Assembly: GCA_016223135.1 (NCBI GenBank)
Contig: JACRPQ010000017.1
Span: 1 to 64,000, forward strand
Length of the DNA: 64,000 nucleotides
Direction of reading: 5' to 3'
Source of the DNA: Chloroflexota bacterium
GTDB taxonomy: Bacteria > Chloroflexota > Anaerolineae > Anaerolineales > Villigracilaceae
The notes below the pieces were generated by a model that saw nothing but the letters and a program-made list of their open reading frames with translations, was not told the DNA's origin and did not search any database. Both the position numbers and the translations under genes were made by a program. Below, one piece after another: positions 25,962 to 37,866 of the stretch (within the stretch, counting starts at the first letter, position 1; each line of letters begins with the position of its first letter).

Positions 25962-28517
25962 TTATTTCTTTGCCTTTGCCGCCGGCTTCTTTGTTTTGGA
26001 TTTGGCAGAGGTCTTTGCCTTCGCTGCTTTCTTCGGTTTTACCTTACTGCCGGCTTTTTTCTCTTCGCGGATGAACTTTTCCACTGTCCACGCCACGTTG
26101 ACGGAGACGACTTCTTCGCCGGGTTTCACTTCCACCACCGCGTCGCCTTTTGCGGCGGCGCGTTTGCGCAGGGCGGCTGCATCCAGCCGCGTGGATTTGG
26201 GCGCGCCCTTGCTCAAATGGATGGTCGCCATGTGATTCGGTTTGTCGCTGACCACGCCGGCGAGTTTGGTCTTGCCCGTCAGTTCCCAGGCGATGACGCC
26301 CTTGCCGTAACGTCCCTGCACCGGGAAGTCTTTTTCCTCCACACGTTTGGCTGTGCCGTTGGTGGTGAGCAGGAAGAGTTCGCCCGCCGCCGGCAGGATT
26401 TCCATGCCAACGACCTCGTCGTTATCGTCCAGTTTCATGCCGTTGACGCCCGCGGCAACGAGCCCCATGGGGCGCACGTCGTCCTCCTTGAAGCGGATTG
26501 CCATGCCGCCTGCCGTGACGAGCAAAATGTGCTTGGTCTTGTTATCGGTCAAGCCGACGGAAATCAAGCGGTCGCCTTCATTCACTTTGACCAGCGTGAA
26601 AGTCTGCGCCGAAGGACCGGGCAGTTCGCTGATGAGGCTTTTCTTGATCATGCCGAAGCGTGTGCAGGTGACAACGCAGGTCTCTTCGGGCAGGGCAGTC
26701 TTACGCGAGGGCAGGGCAAACACTGCCGCCAGCGAATCCGTCTCCTGCAGCGGCGTGACCTTGTAAAACAGCGAGCCTTGCGTCAACCTTTCGGCTTGCG
26801 GGATGACATGCACCGCCACCGCCGCCGCGCGCCCCGATTTGGCGACGAAATAGACGGTATCGGTGGTGGAGGCTTTGACGAGCCAGCGCGGCGCGTCGTT
26901 GCCGGAGTGTTTCGGCTCTTTTTCGTCTGCGGTGCGCGAGACCAGCCCGTCGGCGGTCACGCCAATCCACACCTGCTGCTGAGGCAGGATGTCGGAGGCG
27001 GTGAGGGCTTTGGCGGCTTTTCCGCGCTTCGTCACGTCCACGATCTGTGTGCGGCGGCGGTCGGCGTATTGCGCCTTGACTTTGAGCAATTCGTCCGCCA
27101 CCACGCCGCGCATTAACTTGGGCGATTTGAGGAGCGTGGTCAGTTCCTTGATGAGCGCGGTCACTTCCTTGTATTCGGTTTCGATCTTCTTGCGTTCGAG
27201 TGCGGCAAGCCGGCGCAACTGCATGTCAAGGATGGCGGTGGCTTGAAGTTCCGTCAGTTTGTAGCGTTTCATCAGGCGGGAGCGGGCGGTGTCCACGTCA
27301 GGAGCGGAGCGGATGAGTTCGATGATTTCTTCCAGATTCTTCAACGCGACGAGGTACCCCTCCAGGATGTGCGCCCGCGCCTTTGCCTTTTCCAAATCGA
27401 ATTCGGCGCGTCTCTTAATGACCGTCAGCCGGTGCTCGATATAGACGCGTAATGCCTGCTTGAGAGTGAGTGTGCGCGGCTCGCCGTCCACCAGCGCCAG
27501 CAGGTTGATGCTGAAGGTGGTCTGCATGGGCGTGCGCTTGTAGAGTTCGCGCAGGACGGCGTCGGGGTCGGCGTTTTTGGTCAGTTCGAGGACGATGCGC
27601 ATGCCCTGACGGTCCGATTCGTCGCGCAGGTCGGAGAGCCCTTCGAGGTAGCCCTCGCGGGCAAGGTCGGCGATGCGCTCGATGAGGCTGGATTTGTTGA
27701 CGGTGTAGGGCAGTTCGGTGACGATGATGCGGTTCTTGCCGCGCTCCATCTCTTCGACGTGCGCCTTTGCCTGCACGGTGATGCGTCCGCGCCCCGAACC
27801 ATACGCCGCTTCGATGGGATTCTCTTCCTTGTCGTCGAGCACGATGATGCCGCCGGTGGGAAAGTCGGGTCCCTGCACGAACTTCATCAGGGTTTCCACG
27901 TCAATGTCGTCGAGCTTTTCCCACTTCTCGAGCATATAGACGATGGCGTCAATCACCTCGCCGAGGTTGTGGGGCGGAATGGAGGTTGCCATGCCGACGG
28001 CGATGCCGGTCGCACCGTTGACCAACAGGTTGGGGAGGGCGGCGGGCAGCACGCTCGGTTCGGTCAGCGTGTCGTCGAAGTTGGGGACGAAGTCAACGGT
28101 GTTCTTGTTGAGGTCGGCAAGCAGGTCGAGCGCAGCGGGGGTGAGGCGCGCTTCGGTGTAGCGCATGGCGGCGGGGGGGTCGCCATCCACCGAGCCGAAG
28201 TTGCCCTGACCGTCCACGAGCAGGGTACGCATGGAGAAGTCCTGCGCCATGCGCGCCATGGCTTCATAGACGGCGGCATCGCCGTGCGGGTGATATTTAC
28301 CCAACACTTCGCCTACGATACGGGCGGATTTTTTGTAGGGGGAATCGGCGCGGATGCCCATGTCGTACATGGCGTAGAGGATGCGGCGCTGGACGGGTTT
28401 GAGTCCGTCGCGGGCGTCGGGGAGGGCGCGCGCCACGATCACGCTCATGGCGTAATCGAGATACGATTGCTGCATTTCGCGGTCAATGTCTATTTTGCGG
28501 ATGGTTCCAAGGTCCAT
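25962..28517 (-). CDS. gyrA: Type IIA DNA topoisomerase subunit A (GyrA/ParC)
   Basis: The 851-aa breakage-reunion subunit of gyrase or topoisomerase IV. Catalytic Tyr120 lies in [21 protein letters not shown] (74-85) is the quinolone-resistance region. Positions equivalent to E. coli Ser83 and Asp87 are Ala81 and Glu85. The beta-pinwheel C-terminal domain (from about 505) has [13 protein letters not shown]-type blades, but no QRRGGKG GyrA-box was found, so it could be a ParC-like enzyme. The last 35 residues are a Lys/Ala-rich, histone-H1-like tail. No B subunit is nearby. The choice between gyrase and topo IV is open. Confidence 0.9.
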   Translation of the reverse strand: MDLGTIRKIDIDREMQQSYLDYAMSVIVARALPDARDGLKPVQRRILYAMYDMGIRADSPYKKSARIVGEVLGKYHPHGDAAVYEAMARMAQDFSMRTLLVDGQGNFGSVDGDPPAAMRYTEARLTPAALDLLADLNKNTVDFVPNFDDTLTEPSVLPAALPNLLVNGATGIAVGMATSIPPHNLGEVIDAIVYMLEKWEKLDDIDVETLMKFVQGPDFPTGGIIVLDDKEENPIEAAYGSGRGRITVQAKAHVEEMERGKNRIIVTELPYTVNKSSLIERIADLAREGYLEGLSDLRDESDRQGMRIVLELTKNADPDAVLRELYKRTPMQTTFSINLLALVDGEPRTLTLKQALRVYIEHRLTVIKRRAEFDLEKAKARAHILEGYLVALKNLEEIIELIRSAPDVDTARSRLMKRYKLTELQATAILDMQLRRLAALERKKIETEYKEVTALIKELTTLLKSPKLMRGVVADELLKVKAQYADRRRTQIVDVTKRGKAAKALTASDILPQQQVWIGVTADGLVSRTADEKEPKHSGNDAPRWLVKASTTDTVYFVAKSGRAAAVAVHVIPQAERLTQGSLFYKVTPLQETDSLAAVFALPSRKTALPEETCVVTCTRFGMIKKSLISELPGPSAQTFTLVKVNEGDRLISVGLTDNKTKHILLVTAGGMAIRFKEDDVRPMGLVAAGVNGMKLDDNDEVVGMEILPAAGELFLLTTNGTAKRVEEKDFPVQGRYGKGVIAWELTGKTKLAGVVSDKPNHMATIHLSKGAPKSTRLDAAALRKRAAAKGDAVVEVKPGEEVVSVNVAWTVEKFIREEKKAGSKVKPKKAAKAKTSAKSKTKKPAAKAKK

Positions 28518-28537
28518 GAAAACTCCAAATTCTTCTT

Positions 28538-28632
28538 AACCACGAAAGGACACCAAGGAGCACGTCGCTTGCGCCGAAGGCAAGCACAGGTGAGTAAAAA
28601 CCTTGGTGTACCTTTGTGCCCTTTGTGGTAAT
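28538..28632. repeat. Inverted repeat of CCACGAAAGGACACCAAGG type
   Basis: AACCACGAAAGGACACCAAG on the left pairs with CTTTGTGCCCTTTGTGGT on the right, with an inner CTTGCGCCGAAGGCAAG hairpin. It occupies the gap upstream of the topoisomerase gene; relatives are at 619 and 30850. Confidence 0.75.
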
Positions 28633-28684
28633 TGAATGTTTGTTCTATGAGCGGGGACAATCTTACGGGCAAAGGGAGAGGGCG

Positions 28685-29770
28685 TCAAGTGACGCGCCTT
28701 TTGCCCAGATAGGAGCGAAACGCCATGATGGAAATGATCAGGAAGGTGAAAGGCGCGTAGAAAAGAGCAAACGCCGTCAGGGCGGGAAGAGCCGCGCTTT
28801 CCGATGAACGCAGGACGAGATAGGTAGTGTAGATCAGGTAGTAGGAGAACAACAGTCCGCCTTCAAAGCGCGAGATGCGGCTGTCAATGTAGAAGATGGG
28901 CAGGGTGGCAACGGCAACAAAAATCATGACCGGAAAATCGAAGCGGAGGGCATGTTCGGCAACGTCAATGCCGCCCGGCGCCACCAAGCCGGCAATCCCC
29001 AGCACGCCGAGCAGGTTGTAGATGTTGCTTCCCACTGCGTTGCCAACGGCAATATCGCTTTCGCCGCGCAGCGCAGCGACGACGGAGGTGGCAACCTCAG
29101 GCAGAGAGGTGCCGGCGGCGACGATGGTCAAGCCAATCACCAGTTCGCTCACGCCCAGCGCCACGGCAATGTCGGTCGCCGCGTTGACCAGCCAGCGCGC
29201 GCCCAGCACCAGCAAGCCCAGCCCGGCGGCAATGAGCAGGAGGTATTTTAGGATGTTACGCGGCGTAGAGGCTTCCCTTTGGGCGTATTCCTGGGCGTAT
29301 TCCTGCTGGACGTTTTTATGCTCCTGCCGGCTTTGGCGCAGCGAAAATAGGGTGTAAGCAATGACGCCGCTGAAAAGAAGCGCGCTGTCCAGTTTGCCGA
29401 ATTTCCCATCCGCCGCCAACAGGTAGGCGAGCAAAGAAATGCCAACCATGATGGGCGCATCGAGACGGATGAGCTGCTCGGCGATGAGCAGAGGCGCAAA
29501 CACGGCGCTCACGCCCAGCACGAACAGGATGTTGAAGATGTTCGAGCCGATGATGTTGCCAACGGTGATGTCTCCCTGTCCGCTGACGGCGGCTTGCAAA
29601 GAGACGGCAATCTCCGGCGAGGCGGTGCCTACCGCGACAACGGTCAAACCGATGACGAGTGGCGAAACGCCGAAAGCCGCCGCCAAACGCGAAGCGCCCC
29701 GCACGAGAAGCTCCGCGCCGAGGATGAGGACGATCAGTCCTGCGGTGAAAAGTAGGATGGTGGATAACAT
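28685..29770 (-). CDS. Calcium/cation antiporter (CaCA family, YrbG-like)
   Basis: A 361-aa membrane protein with about ten helices in two homologous halves. The two alpha-repeats are visible: GTASPEIAVSLQAA with GNIIGSNIFNILF in the first half and GTSLPEVATSVVAAL with GNAVGSNIYNLLG in the second. These motifs bind Na+/Ca2+ in K+-dependent or independent exchangers. Ion preference cannot be fixed from sequence. A 914-base gap-free spacing to the topoisomerase gene contains only the hairpin repeat. Confidence 0.9.
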   Translation of the reverse strand: MLSTILLFTAGLIVLILGAELLVRGASRLAAAFGVSPLVIGLTVVAVGTASPEIAVSLQAAVSGQGDITVGNIIGSNIFNILFVLGVSAVFAPLLIAEQLIRLDAPIMVGISLLAYLLAADGKFGKLDSALLFSGVIAYTLFSLRQSRQEHKNVQQEYAQEYAQREASTPRNILKYLLLIAAGLGLLVLGARWLVNAATDIAVALGVSELVIGLTIVAAGTSLPEVATSVVAALRGESDIAVGNAVGSNIYNLLGVLGIAGLVAPGGIDVAEHALRFDFPVMIFVAVATLPIFYIDSRISRFEGGLLFSYYLIYTTYLVLRSSESAALPALTAFALFYAPFTFLIISIMAFRSYLGKRRVT

Positions 29771-29839
29771 CTGATGACTCCCATAACAGCCGGTCCCGCC
29801 CGGCTGGGGAGATATTGTATCCTCTTTTTGAATTAAAAC

Positions 29840-29923
29840 CTCACCTTACGCAGTTCCTTCGTAGGGCGACATAAATGTCGCCCGAAAACGCGAGATAAAT
29901 CTCGCGCTACCGCGTAAGGTGAG
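29840..29923. repeat. Cloverleaf-like nested palindrome
   Basis: The outer perfect 12-bp arms CTCACCTTACGC (29840-29851) and GCGTAAGGTGAG (29912-29923) enclose two side-by-side palindromes: GGGCGACATAAATGTCGCCC (29864-29883) and CGCGAGATAAATCTCGCG (29889-29906). Related words occur at 40900-40935 and 59782-59807. Confidence 0.85.
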
Positions 29924-29924
29924 T

Positions 29925-29955
29925 AAAAACCGGGCAGGTCTTTCTGCCTGCCCGG
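29925..29955 (-). terminator. Terminator of the first SH3 lipoprotein gene
   Basis: On the minus strand ACCGGGCAGG pairs with CCTGCCCGG, followed by TTTTT. Confidence 0.8.
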
Positions 29956-29962
29956 TGCCTGT

Positions 29963-30823
29963 TCAGGGCTTGAATTCGATGTTGCGCGTGACGCACATGC
30001 CATTTACGCCGTCTTCAGAGCAAAGGGTAAGCGTCGCGCGGAATTTATGTCCGCTGGGATCGTAATTGAAGACGGGCGAACTGACAATCAGTTTTTCGCC
30101 AAGAGCCAGCGCCTTTTTTGCGTCAATATCGGAGCAGCCGTTACGGTTTGTGAAATTGTTGTCGCTCAGCGAGAGGGTGATTTTGGCGTCGGTATCCTGC
30201 ACCGACATGGAGATGGAGCGGAACGTAATGCCGCCGCTGTTTTGCAGTTTGAATTCCACCCACCAGCCGGTGCCGGTGCATGCTTCCAGCCCGGTGTATT
30301 CCACCGCGAAATCGGGAGCAGGTGTCGGCGTGGGGGGAGGCGTGAAGACCGGCAGCGCCTGAACGTTGCCAACCAGTGTGGCGTATTCCCCCCACAGCCA
30401 GCAGAATCCCCCATCCACATCCGGGTTGGCGACATACCAGTAATTGCCAAGCGCGTCGCGCCCATAGACCTCCGTCGTCTCGCCCACCAGGAGCGCTCCC
30501 ACCCGGTCATACGCTTTGCCGGGACCTACGCGGCAGTTGGTGGCAACCGAGACGCTGATGAGCGGCACGGAGGGGGTGGCGGTGAATTCCGGCGTGGGGG
30601 TGAAGGTAATAGTGGGAGATGCTGTGGGCGGGGCAGGGGTGAACGTGGCGCCCGGCGGGATGCCCGGCTGTGCGCTCTGAGTTTGGATGACCGCGAGGGT
30701 CTGGGCGACCAGCGTGTTGACGAGATTGGGGTTGGGCGTGGCGGTCATGCCGAGTGGTGCGCAAGCCGCCGCACCGACCGTCAGGACAATCACAATGATA
30801 CGCAACGGAGAGAGCTTGAACAT
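29963..30823 (-). CDS. Lipoprotein with bacterial SH3 domain
   Basis: A 286-aa lipoprotein. The signal peptide ends in GAAAC with lipidated Cys21. A Thr/Pro-rich linker (TFTPAPPTASPT) leads into an SH3-type domain (about 90-155: NCRVGPGKAYDRVGALLVGE, NYWYVANP, WLWGEYA), a second TPTP linker and a C-terminal beta domain. Such SH3 domains often bind cell-wall glycans, so a surface role is likely, but the ligand is unknown. It is paralogous to the next gene upstream, with the same three-part order, pointing to tandem duplication. Confidence 0.85.
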   Translation of the reverse strand: MFKLSPLRIIVIVLTVGAAACAPLGMTATPNPNLVNTLVAQTLAVIQTQSAQPGIPPGATFTPAPPTASPTITFTPTPEFTATPSVPLISVSVATNCRVGPGKAYDRVGALLVGETTEVYGRDALGNYWYVANPDVDGGFCWLWGEYATLVGNVQALPVFTPPPTPTPAPDFAVEYTGLEACTGTGWWVEFKLQNSGGITFRSISMSVQDTDAKITLSLSDNNFTNRNGCSDIDAKKALALGEKLIVSSPVFNYDPSGHKFRATLTLCSEDGVNGMCVTRNIEFKP

Positions 30824-31008
30824 GTTTCTCCTTTTTTCAAAAGACTATTACCCACGAAGGACACGAAGGAAAAAACGCCTCTACAATTCACACCTTCCCT
30901 CCCTTTGTATCCTTCGTGTTTAGGTTCTTTCCAGTTGATAACGGAAGAGCCGTGTTTTATAGACGAAATCACTGCCAAACGAGTTCCTCAAGGCAGGAAA
31001 AGCAGCGA

Positions 31009-31036
31009 GCCGCTCCTCTTTTCAGGAGCGGCTCAA
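31009..31036 (-). terminator. Terminator-like hairpin after the second SH3 lipoprotein gene
   Basis: GAGCCGCTCCT and AGGAGCGGCTC form an 11-bp stem around CTTTTC, just downstream (minus strand) of the stop at 31055. Confidence 0.7.
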
Positions 31037-31054
31037 GGACAGTGAAAGAAACGG

Positions 31055-31906
31055 TTACGGCTTGAAGGTGATTTCGCGCGTCAGGCAGGAGCCTTTGAGG
31101 TCGGGGTCGGTGCAGGCGGTGATGGAAGCGCTCATGGAATGTCCGGCAGGATTTGCCGCCAGCGGCGGCGAACTGATGGTCACTGCGCCGCCGGGGATGA
31201 GCATATCTGTCGTGACGGGGGCGTTACAGCCATCGCGCTGCGTGAAGTCGTTGGCTTCGAGTGAGGCGGTGGTGTTGGCGGTTATGTCGCGCATGGTCAG
31301 CGAGAAGGATTGAAACGCCGCCGAGCTCGAGTTGGTCAGGCGAAAGTCCACCCACCAGACTTTGCAGTTTCCCACCCGCTGGAAGGAGATAGTGAAACTG
31401 CTGGCGGGCGGAGGCTCGGGGGAAATGTAGGCAATGTAGAGGGTATTCCCTGAGACAGTGGCGTAGTTGCCCCACACCCAGCAAAATTCGGGACTTTGAT
31501 CGGGATTGCGAATGTACCAATACTCTCCCTTCGGTTCGCGCCCGACGATTTCGGCTGTTTCGCCCACGAGGAGTATTCCCACACTCTGATATAACTTGCC
31601 GGGACCCGTCCGACAGTGGGTATCTACCGAGACGCTGATGAGGGGAATTTCGGGGGTGGCGGTAAAGTCGGAGGTGGGGGTGAGGCTTGGGAGGGGGACC
31701 GGGCTGAGGGTCGGGGGAGAGGCGGTGAAGGTAGCGGTGGGAGGGTTAGCGCGGGCGGCTTCGGTCTGGCGGGCAGCGATCGTCTGCACAATGGATGTGG
31801 CAGGGGCGTTCGGGTCTGCAGTTGCGGCAGGGACGGCTAGTTCGCAGGCGAGCGAGGCGGCGAGCAGGATGATAAGGGCGGCGAGAGGAATATGTCGCTT
31901 TCGCAT
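31055..31906 (-). CDS. Lipoprotein with bacterial SH3 domain, paralogue
   Basis: A 283-aa lipoprotein. The start at 31906 follows AAAGGAGCCGT; the frame is open much further upstream but only as a shadow of the methyltransferase gene. The lipobox ASLAC gives Cys21. The linker (PTATFTASPPTLSP), SH3 domain (THCRTGPGKLYQSVGILLVG, EYWYIRNP, WVWGNYA) and C-terminal domain align along their whole length with the protein at 29963, which differs mainly in the linkers. Cysteines conserved in the C-terminal domain (CKVWW, GCNAP, CTDPD, CLTRE) may form disulfides outside the cell. Confidence 0.85.
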   Translation of the reverse strand: MRKRHIPLAALIILLAASLACELAVPAATADPNAPATSIVQTIAARQTEAARANPPTATFTASPPTLSPVPLPSLTPTSDFTATPEIPLISVSVDTHCRTGPGKLYQSVGILLVGETAEIVGREPKGEYWYIRNPDQSPEFCWVWGNYATVSGNTLYIAYISPEPPPASSFTISFQRVGNCKVWWVDFRLTNSSSAAFQSFSLTMRDITANTTASLEANDFTQRDGCNAPVTTDMLIPGGAVTISSPPLAANPAGHSMSASITACTDPDLKGSCLTREITFKP

Positions 31907-31940
31907 ACGGCTCCTTTTGTTAGTGTCATCATACCAAATT

Positions 31941-32744
31941 TTATAACCGCCAGATGAGGTAACCGCGGGAGAGCCATCGGCGTTGCAGCGCCACGCGGTA
32001 GCCTTTGGCTTCGAGCCGCTCCGCCGCAGCGATAAACCATTGACGCAAACCATAGGTTTTGGCGGCGGAGGTTTCGGCGGCGGCGCGTTTCCATGCCTGA
32101 AAGAAGTCGTGGATGGGTTCGCCCGGCACGACGCGGTGGATGAGGTTCTTTGGCAGGATGGTCTGAAATTCGACCGGGTCGAACCCGAGCCGGAAGTTGG
32201 TGCTGAAGACCAGCGCTTCAAACTTCCACGTTCCATCTTCCTTTTTTCTTGCCAGGTTCGCCGCCCAAATGCTCCCAAACGGATTAGATGTTCCTTCGAT
32301 GATTAGCCCACCAGGCAGGAGGTACTGCACCAGCATTTGGTAAGCAGGGACGACATCGGCTTCTTCGTATTGACGCAGGACGTTGAAGGCGCGCAGGAGC
32401 CGCACGTGTTCGCCGGGCTGAAGCGGCAGGTTGAAGCCGCCGAGGCGGAAGAAGGTTTGTTCGTCGGCGAAGGGTTGGGCGGCTTCGACGCGTTCGCGGT
32501 CAATTTCCACGCCGAGGATTTTGAGATGGGGATTGAGACGGCGGAAGCGCTGCGCCGCTTCGAGGGTGGTGCGGGGGTCGAAGCCATAGCCGAGGTCCAC
32601 GAAAAGGGAATCGGCGAAGAGTCCATCGGTCCGTGTGAGAAGCGAGGGTTCGTAGAGCAGGAGGAAGGTGTCCACGCGGCGCAGGCGGTTGGAGGCGGTC
32701 TTTCCGCGGGTGGGTTGTCCGAGCGGTTTTTGGGTGCGCGGCAT
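31941..32744 (-). CDS. Class I SAM-dependent methyltransferase-like protein
   Basis: About 267 aa with a Rossmann-type methyltransferase core: FVDLGYGFDPRTTLEAAQ (motif I region), ILGVEIDRERVEAAQPF (acidic end of strand 2) and LLPGGLIIEGTSNPFG. The C-terminal half is basic (FFQAWKRAAAE, RRWLSRGYL). The substrate is unknown. ATG at 32744 is preferred because the longer frame would run over the rpoC terminator hairpin. Confidence 0.7.
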   Translation of the reverse strand: MPRTQKPLGQPTRGKTASNRLRRVDTFLLLYEPSLLTRTDGLFADSLFVDLGYGFDPRTTLEAAQRFRRLNPHLKILGVEIDRERVEAAQPFADEQTFFRLGGFNLPLQPGEHVRLLRAFNVLRQYEEADVVPAYQMLVQYLLPGGLIIEGTSNPFGSIWAANLARKKEDGTWKFEALVFSTNFRLGFDPVEFQTILPKNLIHRVVPGEPIHDFFQAWKRAAAETSAAKTYGLRQWFIAAAERLEAKGYRVALQRRWLSRGYLIWRL

Positions 32745-32762
32745 GGCTGTGATTATAAAAAG

Positions 32763-32796
32763 AAACTCACCCCTGAGCATTCTCAAGGGTGAGTTT
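32763..32796 (-). terminator. rpoC terminator
   Basis: AAACTCACCCTTGAG and CTCAGGGGTGAGTTT (minus-strand sense) form a 15-bp stem around AATG, followed by CTTTTT. It lies 20 bases after the rpoC stop. Confidence 0.85.
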
Positions 32797-32816
32797 GTGA
32801 ACGGTGGATGTGCGGT

Positions 32817-37073
<4,257 letters not shown>

Positions 37074-37149
37074 TGGTTCCTCTCCTTAGAAAAATTCTGT
37101 CAAAGACACGGGACGATGTGCAGGCGTCCTGTATAAGAGACAAACAAAG

Positions 37150-37183
37150 GCAAGCGCTTCGAGGGTTTTCCTCAAGCGCTTGC
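37150..37183 (-). promoter_or_regulatory. Hairpin in the rpoC leader
   Basis: GCAAGCGCTTGAGG pairs with CTCGAAGCGCTTGC; on the minus strand CTTTGTTTG follows. It lies between the promoter (37218-37245) and the rpoC start and could be an attenuator or a stabilising 5' structure. Confidence 0.6.
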
Positions 37184-37217
37184 GGTGTTTTGTTGTTTGA
37201 TTTCATCCAGCAGTCAA

Positions 37218-37245
37218 ATTATATGCGGAAAACCCTGTGAGTCAA
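37218..37245 (-). promoter_or_regulatory. Promoter of rpoC
   Basis: On the minus strand TTGACT (37245-37240), 16-base spacer, TATAAT (37223-37218). Transcription should start near 37211, leaving a leader of about 137 bases. Confidence 0.75.
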
Positions 37246-37276
37246 GGAAAAAATTGGCGTTTCGCGAGCATCGTAA

Positions 37277-37420
37277 CGGGGCGCGAACCGCGTGGACAAG
37301 GTCTTCAAGCACGAGGAACTGGACTGGGTGACCCTGCTCACCTGCGAGGGCTACAACCCGCTGATGGGCAACTATCTCTTCCGCCGTATGGTCCGCGCTG
37401 TGCTGGTGGAGGTGAAGTAG
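37277..37420 (+). pseudogene. C-terminal remnant of a sortase gene
   Basis: Reading from 37277 gives a 47-codon fragment ending in TAG with the sortase catalytic block: DKVFKHEELDWVTLLTCEGY, then LFRRMVRAVLVEV. TLLTC holds the nucleophilic Cys and RMVRAVLV the Arg-containing strand of class D/E-like sortases. The N-terminal two thirds, including the catalytic His, are missing, and just upstream the matching frame is interrupted by TAA at 37274. A CCGAAGG-family terminator follows. The fragment sits head-to-head with rpoC, marking a rearrangement boundary. Confidence 0.75.
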
Positions 37421-37427
37421 CAAATAC

Positions 37428-37485
37428 ACCATCCCGAAGGCTAAGCCCCTTCAGTCTGTTCAGGGCAAGCCTTCGGGATGGTTTT
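37428..37485. terminator. CCGAAGG-family terminator after the sortase remnant
   Basis: ACCATCCCGAAGGCT (37428-37442) and AGCCTTCGGGATGGT (37468-37482) form a 15-bp perfect stem, followed by TTTT on the plus strand. The loop TTCAGTCTGTTCAGGGC is nearly the same as in the hairpin at 40781. Confidence 0.85.
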
Positions 37486-37512
37486 CGTCAAGAGGCTGAT
37501 GTGGGGGTGGTT

Positions 37513-37866
37513 TTACTTCAGCCGTGCCGCGAGTTGACGCAACTGAATGGGACTGACCGGTTTGAGCAAGACGAAATCCGCCTGCTCACGCAGGGCGTCT
37601 GCCTGGCGGTCGTCGGCAGTGCAGAGGATGACAGTGAGGTCACACAGGTTCTCGTCGGCGCGGAGGCGGGAGAGGATGTCGCTCCCCGTTGCGCCGGGCA
37701 GGTGCAGGTCGAGGAGCAGGAGGCGGGGTTTGACTTGGGAAAGCCGTGCCAGCGCAGAGTCGCCGTCTCCGAATGATTCCACCGTAAAGTCGTTCTGAAG
37801 CGCGAGGGTGAAAATCTGGTTGAGTTGCGGGTCGTCCTCGACGATGATGACAAGCGGCTTGGTCAT
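37513..37866 (-). CDS. Single-domain response regulator
   Basis: A 117-aa stand-alone receiver: acidic pocket EDD (10-12), phosphoacceptor Asp53 in LLLLDLHLPG, Thr/Ser switch in ILCTADD and Lys102 in LLKPVSP. All key residues are present and no output domain follows, so it likely relays phosphate in a phosphorelay. Its ATGA start overlaps the stop of the hybrid kinase gene, the probable cognate donor. Confidence 0.92.
   Translation of the reverse strand: MTKPLVIIVEDDPQLNQIFTLALQNDFTVESFGDGDSALARLSQVKPRLLLLDLHLPGATGSDILSRLRADENLCDLTVILCTADDRQADALREQADFVLLKPVSPIQLRQLAARLK

Noticed and set aside
25941-27116. A 391-codon plus-strand frame opposite the topoisomerase gene
   Set aside because: Shadow of the topoisomerase reading frame with His/Arg-rich, low-similarity composition.
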